Source: Merzomyia westermanni (taxonomy: Eukaryota; Arthropoda; Insecta; Diptera; Tephritidae). From it: a DNA stretch of 64,000 bases. Position 1 is the first letter of the stretch. Every line of letters begins with the position of its first letter. Made by a program: the position numbers and the translations under genes. Shown in pieces: positions 56,140-64,000 of this stretch. Under the pieces are notes generated by a model, which did no database searches, was not told the DNA's origin, and worked only from the letters and a program-made list of their open reading frames with translations. The stretch lies in contig OX465289.1 in assembly GCA_949987695.1 (NCBI GenBank), positions 181,938,270 to 182,002,269 of the forward strand. The letters run 5' to 3'.

Positions 56140-57740
56140 TCTCTGAGCACTGGTTATAATGTCGTCCACTGACTTCCCTTTGTAACATTCTACACTGGTC
56201 GGGCTGCTGAACGAATATAACTCATGAACCTTAATATTTGGAATGTGTCGTGTCTCACAATTTCATGGCGTTTAAGTACCAAAGATATTTTCTCTGTTAC
56301 CCTTGGAAAAACCCTGGGAGGCCAAGTCATCCCCTAGTGGCTTTTACATTATCTTTTCGTGGCCCCACTTACTCTGCAGGCTGAATCTTTTGTCCATAGG
56401 AAAGCCTTCTGGGCCGAAGGTTCTGTCTTCGTTCACATAAAATGACCCATAGAGCTAAGATTTCTTCACAGACCTTCCAGTTCACCCTAATGCTGTATGT
56501 ATCTACACGCAGAAAATCTTCAACCGTCCTCGCCAGATAAAGTTACGCAATGAGATTGTTGTTTAACACCAGCTCCGCAGTCCAGCTATCGTAATCAAAG
56601 CGGGTTATTTTAAGATAATTGATAAGTGGAGCTTCAGTGCTTAGTCTAGTTATGGATAAACTGAAGATTAACTCAGTTTTTGAGCGTGACGTCAATGGCC
56701 AAATAAAGCCTGTAGAGAATCACAAACGTCTAGTGTTTGGGCGTCTCCAACGAGGGTGAGAACTGAAGATTCCTCTGTTCGGACATTGAGTCCCAACCCC
56801 GAAAAGAAAACCCATCATCAATCGAATCAGCAGCAGAACTTGTAGAGAAATGTCTTTGATTATTTTAAGCTGATCTCTTAAGTATGGAACCGATCTATTT
56901 TAGTCTCAAAAAGGTTCCATTTCAAGAGTTGTCACAAGCCCGTTCAAATTACCACGATATAGCTGAGCAGCTGCATGGATGCATGCTCATAACAGCTGAC
57001 ACAAAAAAATGTATCCTTGCAACAATAAAATTGTGTCAGCTACAACAACATCACACGAAACGCCTTAAGCAATAAATACTTAGCAGACATGAGCGAAAAC
57101 TATTAAAGCGGTTTCATGCCATGACATAGCACAAGTGCACATGTACTTGAATCTGCACATAGTCCAACAAGATGTGCGTCTGTGTCACCAAATACCACCA
57201 AACTAAAGGGAGAGAAAACCATAAACGTTTAATCGCTAATCATCGTCTTTATAGTTTTTGTCTTCGCTTCCTGTTCTACATCAGCCAAGAGTCACACACT
57301 CCTTCTCCATATGGGGTTTTGTTGCTATTTTGAATTTCTTATGATGTAGTCTACTAATAGGACAATTTATAGAAGTACTTGCTAAAGTAAGATAGGTGAT
57401 GTTTTTGTAGTTTTTGTTGTTGTTGTTGTAGGTCGTTTTATATATGTATAGCTTTGGCATTTTTGGCGTCATGCCGCCGCACATTAAAAATTCATAATCT
57501 CAAGTGGCACAAAGCAATTTTCAGCACAACAAGACCCAATGTAAGGAGCAAAGAAGTCTGAGTTCGTCTGGCCCTCAAAACTATATACCCAGGGGTGTAC
57601 AGTTGACACCTACGGCAGGGTTTAAGACACGGTCTTACATTCACACGAGAGTCGGTGCTAAGCAACGGATACATATTAGGATAAGAACAAGAAAAGCCGG
57701 CATCAAAAGCATTAAAAATTTTGAGAAAAATATAAGAGTA
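56140..57740. other. Spacer before the satellite array
   Basis: No gene recognised. A (TTG)n run lies at 57411-57430. Frame 57504-57812 (+) runs into the array. Confidence 0.3.
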
Positions 57741-57744
57741 CCGT

Positions 57745-60700
57745 TAGCCGATTTAAAACTAGTAAAAGTAAAACTAAAATTTAAATTAGAAGTATTAATT
57801 AAATTAAATTAAAATTAAACTAAAATTAAAATTAAAATTAAACTAAAATTAAAATTAAAATTAAAACCAAATTAAAATTAAAATTAAGATTAAAATTAAA
57901 ATTAAAATAAAAATTAAAATTAAAATTAAAATTAAAATTAAAATTAAAATTAAAATTAAAATTAAAATTAAAATTAAAATTAAAATTAAAATTAAAATTA
58001 AAATTAAAATTAAAATTAAAATTAAAATTAAAATTAAAATTAAAATTAGAATTAAAATTAAAATTAATATTAAAATTAAAATTAAAATTAACATTTAAAT
58101 TAAAATTAAAATTAAAATTAAAATTAAAATTAAAATTAAAATTAAAATTAAAATTAATATTAAAATTAAAATTAAAATTATAATTAAAACTAAAATTAAA
58201 ATTAAAATTAAAATTAAAATTAAAATTAAAATTAAAATTAAAATTAAAATTAAAATTAAAATTAAACTTGAAATTAAAATTAAAACTAAAATTAAAATTC
58301 AAATTAAAACTAAATTTAAAATTAAAATTAAAATTGAAATTAAAATTAAAATTAAAATTTAAATTAAAATTAAAATTAAAATTAAAATTAAAATTAAAAT
58401 TAAAATTAAAATTAAAATTTAAATTTAAATTAAACTAAAATTAAAATTAAAATTAAAATTAAAATTAACATTTAAATTAAAATTAAAATTAAAATTAAAA
58501 TTAAAATTAAAATTAAAATTAAAATTAAAATTAAAATTAAAATTAAAATTAAAATTAAAATTAAAATTAAAATTAAAATTAAAATTAAAATTAAAATTGA
58601 AATTAAAATTAAAATTAAAATTAAAGTTAAAATTAAAATTAAAATTAAAATTAAAATTAAAATTAAAATTAAAATTAAAATTAAAATTAAAATTAAAATT
58701 AAAATTAAAATTAAAATTAAAATTAAAATTAAAATTAAAATTAAAATTAAAATTAAAATTAAAATTAAAATTAAAATTAAAATTAAAATTAAAATTAAAA
58801 TTAAAATTAAAATTAAAATTAAAATTAAAATTAAAATTAAAATTAAAATTAAAATTAAAATTAAAATTAATATTAATATTAAAATTAAAATTAAAATTAT
58901 AATTAAAACTAAAATTAAAATTAAAATTAAAATTAAAATTAAAATTAAAATTAAAATTAAAATTAAAATTAAAATTAAACTTGAAATTAAAATTAAAACT
59001 AAAATTAAAATTCAAATTAAAACTAAATTTAAAATTAAAATTAAAATTGAAATTAAAATTAAAATTAAAATTGAAATTAAAATTAAAATTAAAATTAAAG
59101 TTAAAATTAAAATTAAAATTAAATTTAAAATTAAAATTAAAATTAAAATTAAAATTAAAATTAAAATTAAAATTAAAATTGAAATTAAAATTAAAATTAA
59201 AATTAAAGTTAAAATTAAAATTAAAATTAAAATTAAAATTAAAATTAAAATTAAAATTAAAATTAAACATAAAATTAAAATTAAAATTAAAATTAAAATT
59301 AAAATTAAAATTAATATTAAAATTAAAATTAAAATTATAATTAAAACTAAAATTAAAATTAAAATTAAAATTAAAATTAAAATTAAAATTAAAATTAAAA
59401 TTAAAATTAAAATTAAAATTAAAATTAAAATTAAAATTAAAATTAAACTTGAAATTAAAATTAAAACTAAAATTAAAATTCAAATTAAAACTAAATTTAA
59501 AATTAAAATTAAAATTGAAATTAAAATTAAAATTAAAATTTAAATTAAAATTAAAATTAAAATTAAAATTAAAATTAAAATTAAAATTAAAATTTAAATT
59601 TAAATTAAACTAAAATTAAAATTAAAATTAAAATTAAAATTAACATTTAAATTAAAATTAAAATTAAAATTAAAATTAAAATTAAAATTAAAATTAAAAT
59701 TAAAATTAAAATTAAAATTAAAATTAAAATTAAAATTAAAATTAAAATTAAAATTAAAATTAAAATTGAAATTAAAATTAAAATTAAAATTAAAGTTAAA
59801 ATTAAAATTAAAATTAAAATTAAAATTAAAATTAAAATTAAAATTAAAATTAAAATTAAAATTAAAATTAAAATTAAAATTAAAATTAAAATTAAAATTA
59901 AAATTAAAATTAAAATTAAAATTAAAATTAAAATTAAAATTAAAATTAAAATTAAAATTAAAATTAAAATTAAAATTAAAATTAAAATTAAAATTAAAAT
60001 TAAAATTAAAATTAAAATTAATATTAATATTAAAATTAAAATTAAAATTATAATTAAAACTAAAATTAAAATTAAAATTAAAATTAAAATTAAAATTAAA
60101 ATTAAAATTAAAATTAAAATTAAAATTAAACTTGAAATTAAAATTAAAACTAAAATTAAAATTCAAATTAAAACTAAATTTAAAATTAAAATTAAAATTG
60201 AAATTAAAATTAAAATTAAAATTGAAATTAAAATTAAAATTAAAATTAAAGTTAAAATTAAAATTAAAATTAAATTTAAAATTAAAATTAAAATTAAAAT
60301 TAAAATTAAAATTAAAATTAAAATTAAAATTGAAATTAAAATTAAAATTAAAATTAAAGTTAAAATTAAAATTAAAATTAAAATTAAAATTAAAATTAAA
60401 ATTAAAATTAAAATTAAAATTAAAATTAAAATTAAACATAAAATTAAAATTAAAATTAAAATTAAAATTAAAATTAATATTAAAATTAAAATTAAAATTA
60501 TAATTAAAACTAAAATTAAAATTAAAATTAAAATTAAAATTAAAATTAAAATTAAAATTAAAATTAAAATTAAAATTAAAATTAAAATTAAAATTAAAAT
60601 TAAACTTGAAATTAAAATTAAAACTAAAATTAAAATTCAAATTAAAACTAAATTTAAAATTAAAATTAAAATTAAAATTAAAATTAAAATTAAAATTAAA

Positions 60701-63700
60701 ATTAAAATTAAAATTAAAATTAAAATTAAAATTAAAATTAAAATTAAAATTAAAATTAAAATTAGAATTAAAATTAAAATTAATATTAAAATTAAAATTA
60801 AAATTAACATTTAAATTAAAATTAAAATTAAAATTAAAATTAAAATTAAAATTAAAATTAAAATTAAAATTAAAATTAAAATTAAAATTAAAATTAAAAT
60901 TAAACTAAAATTAAAATTAAAATTAATATTAAAATTAAAATTAAAATTATAATTAAAACTAAAATTAAAATTAAAATTAAAATTAAAATTAAAATTAAAA
61001 TTAAAATTAAAATTAAACTTGAAATTAAAATTAAAACTAAAATTAAAATTCAAATTAAAACTAAATTTAAAATTAAAATTAAAATTGAAATTAAAATTAA
61101 AATTAAAATTTAAATTAAAATTAAAATTAAAATTAAAATTAAAATTAAACTAAAATTAAAATTAAAATTAATATTAAAATTAAAATTAAAATTATAATTA
61201 AAACTAAAATTAAAATTAAAATTAAAATTAAAATTAAAATTAAAATTAAAATTAAAATTAAAATTAAAATTCAAATTAAAATTAAAATTAAAATTGAAAT
61301 TAAAATTAAAATTAAAATTGAAATTAAAATTAAAATTAAAATTAAAGTTAAAATTAAATTTAAAATTAAAATTAAAATTAAAATTAAAATTAAAATTAAA
61401 ATTGAAATTAAAATTAAAATTAAAATTAAAATTAAAATTAAAATTAAAGTTAAAATTAAAATTAAAATTAAAATTAAAATTAAAATTAAACATAAAATTA
61501 AAATTAAAATTAAAATTAAAATTAAAATTAAAATTAATATTAAAATTAAAATTATAATTAAAACTAAAATTAAAATTAAAATTAAAATTAAAATTAAAAT
61601 TAAAATTAAAATTCAAATTAAAATTAAAATTAAAATTAAAATTAAAATTAAAATTAAAATTAAAATTAAAATTAAAATTAAAATTAAAATTAAAATTAAA
61701 ATTAAACTTGAAATTAAAATTAAAATTAAAATTGAAATTAAAATTAAAATTAAAATTAAACTTGAAATTAAAATTAAAACTAAAATTAAAATTCAAATTA
61801 AAATTAAAATTAAAATTAAAATTAAAATTAAAATTAAAATTAAAATTATAATTAAAACTAAAATTAAAATTAAAATTAAAATTAAAATTAAAATTAAAAT
61901 TAAAATTAAAATTAAAATTAAAATTAAAATTAAAATTAAAATTAAAATTAAAATTAAAATTAAAATTAAAATTAAAATTAAAATTAAAATTAAAATTAAA
62001 ATTAAACTTGAAATTAAAATTAAAACTAAAATTAAAATTCAAATTAAAACTAAATTTAAAATTAAAATTAAAATTGAAATTAAAATTAAAATTAAAATTT
62101 AAATTAAAACTAAAATTAAAATTAAAATTAAAATTAAAATTCAAATTAAAACTAAATTTAAAATTAAAATTAAAATTGAAATTAAAATTAAAATTAAAAT
62201 TGAAGCTAAAATTAAAATTAAAATTAAAATTAAACTTGAAATTAAAATTAAAACTAAAATTAAAATTCAAATTAAAACTAAATTTAAAATTAAAATTAAA
62301 ATTGAAATTAAAACTAAAATTAAAATTCAAATTAAAATTAAAATTAAAATTAAAATTCAAATTAAAACTAAATTTAAAATTAAAATTAAAATTGAAATTA
62401 AAATTAAAATTGAAATTAAAATTAAAATTAAAATTAAACTTGAAATTAAAATTAAAACTAAAATTAAAATTCAAATTAAAATTAAAATTAAAATTAAAAT
62501 TAAAATTGAAATTAAAATTAAAATTAAAATTAAAGTTAAAATTAAAATTAAAATTAAAATTAAAATTAAAATTAAAATTAAAATTAAAATTAAAATTAAA
62601 ATTAAAATTAAAATTAAAATTAAAATTAAAATTAAAATTAAAATTAAAATTAAAATTAAAATTAAAATTAAAATTAATATTAAAATTAAAATTAAAATTA
62701 TAATTAAAACTAAAATTAAAATTAAAATTAAAATTAAAATTAAAATTAAAATTAAAATTAAAATTAAAGTTAAAATTAAAATTAAAATTAAAATTAAAAT
62801 TAAAATTAAAATTAAAATTAAAATTAAAATTAAAATTAAAATTAAAATTAAAATTAAAATTAAAATTAAAATTAAAATTAAAGTTAAAATTAAAATTAAA
62901 ATTAAAATTAAAATTAAAATTAAAATTAAAATTAAAATTAAAATTAAAGTTAAAATTAAAATTAAAATTAAAATTAAAATTAAAATTAAAATTAAAATTA
63001 AAATTAAAATTAAAATTAAAATTAAAATTAAAATTAAAATTAAAATTAAAATTAAAATTAAAATTAAAATTAAAATTAAAATTAAAACTAAAATTAAAAT
63101 TAAAATTAAAATTAAAATTAAAATTAAAATTAAAATTAAAATTAAAATTAAAATTAAAATTAAAATTAAAATTAAAATTAAAATTAAAATTAAAATTAAA
63201 ATTAAAATTAAAATTAAAATTAAAATTAAAATTAAAATTAAACTTAAAATTAATATTAAAATTAAAATTAAAATTATAATTAAAACTAAAATTAAAATTA
63301 AAATTAAAATTAAAATTAAAATTAAAATTAAAATTAAAATTAAAATTAAAATTAAAATTAAAATTAAAATTAATATTAAAATTAAAATTAAAATTATAAT
63401 TAAAACTAAAATTAAAATTAAAATTAAAATTAAAATTAAAATTAAAATTAAAATTAAAGTTAAAATTAAAATTGAAATTAAAATTAAAATTAAAGTTAAA
63501 ATTAAAATTAAAATTAAAATTAAAATTAAAATCAAAATTAAAATTAAAATTAAAATTAAAATTAAAATTAAAATTAATATTAAAATTAAAATTAAAATTA
63601 TAATTAAAACTAAAATTAAAATTAAAATTAAAATTAAAATTAAAATTAAAATTAAAATTAAAATTAAAATTAAAATTAAAATTAAAATTAAAATTAAAAT

Positions 63701-63988
63701 TAAAATTAAAATTAAAATTAAAATTAAAATTAAAATTAATATTAAAATTAAAATTAAAATTATAATTAAAACTAAAATTAAAATTAAAATTAAAATTAAA
63801 ATTAAAATTAAAATTAAAATTAAAATTAAAATTAAAATTAAAATTAAAATTAAAATTAAAATTAAAATTAAACTTGAAATTAAAATTAAAACTAAAATTA
63901 AAATTCAAATTAAAACTAAATTTAAAATTAAAATTAAAATTGAAATTAAATTTAAAATTAAAATTAAAATTGAAATTAAAATTAAAAT
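57745..63988 (+). repeat. (AAAATT)n hexanucleotide satellite, about 6.2 kb, with higher-order structure
   Basis: The array is built of ATTAAA units with point variants (CTTGAA, TTCAAA, AATATT, TATAAT, ACTAAA, AACATT, GTTAAA) and starts from a diverged border at about 57745-57840. The variants are not random. A marker string around AAACTTGAAATTAAAATTAA recurs near 58267, 58977, 59447, 60128, 60603 and 61015. AAACATAAAATT occurs at 59265, 60434 and 61488. The doubled TAATATTAATATT occurs at 58868 and 60019. Spacings of 1151-1181 show a higher-order unit of about 1.15-1.18 kb in the left half. The array ends at ATTACTCTTAAGCT at the window edge. Open frames of Asn-Phe, Leu-Lys and Leu-Ile repeats follow from the period of six and are not genes. 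Confidence 0.95.
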
Positions 63989-64000
63989 TACTCTTAAGCT

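Noticed and set aside
58425..63908. Very long open frames (up to 932 codons) of Asn-Phe, Leu-Ile and Leu-Lys repeats on both strands
   Set aside because: They follow directly from a six-base repeat without TAA in those phases; there is no non-repetitive protein sequence, promoter or splice signal.

Overview
The window reads as gene-poor nuclear DNA of a higher fly (Brachycera, most likely a tephritid fruit fly). The reasons are strong A+T richness, 56-nt GTAAGT...CAG intron architecture inside a transposon gene, a DINE-1/Helentron-type element with a (GTCY)n run and 150-bp internal repeats, a tRNA-derived SINE of dipteran type, and many decayed insect LINE tails. No host protein-coding exon, rRNA, true tRNA gene, CRISPR array or prokaryotic signal could be supported. 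Family names come from recognised protein motifs and structures, not from any database search.

Layout. 0-7 kb: LINE tail at the left edge, AT-rich spacer, a CATCAC-rich minisatellite split by an LTR-like block, a possible Penelope-like end, and an RNase H LINE remnant. 7-14 kb: a 120-bp duplication, a polypurine tract, spacer with small LINE pieces and half of a foldback MITE. 14.3-18.1 kb: a 570-bp tandem duplication with a foldback, then a nested complex in which a Harbinger element with an intron-containing transposase pseudogene has been hit by a 370-bp mariner derivative and by a 704-bp mariner. 18-32 kb: spacer, two ~145-bp tandem arrays and scattered RNase H / jockey-like LINE debris. 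32-41 kb: dispersed fly repeats, two full copies of a TA-flanked foldback MITE and a 1.4-kb (AAAAT)n tract. 41-49 kb: LINE debris of three families. 49.8-51.5 kb: a Helentron-like non-autonomous element interrupted by a second mariner of the 17-kb family. 53.6-55.6 kb: a foldback, a SINE with a 10-bp target duplication, and a LINE 3' end. 57.7-64 kb: a 6.2-kb (AAAATT)n array with ~1.15-kb higher-order periodicity.

The elements do not form a pathway. The interest lies in nesting and relative age: mariner copies sit inside Harbinger and Helentron elements and so are younger, and the two mariners carry different, complementary deletions. The most notable structures are the Harbinger/mariner nest, the higher-order hexamer array, and the long-arm foldbacks. 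No previously undescribed gene system could be demonstrated.
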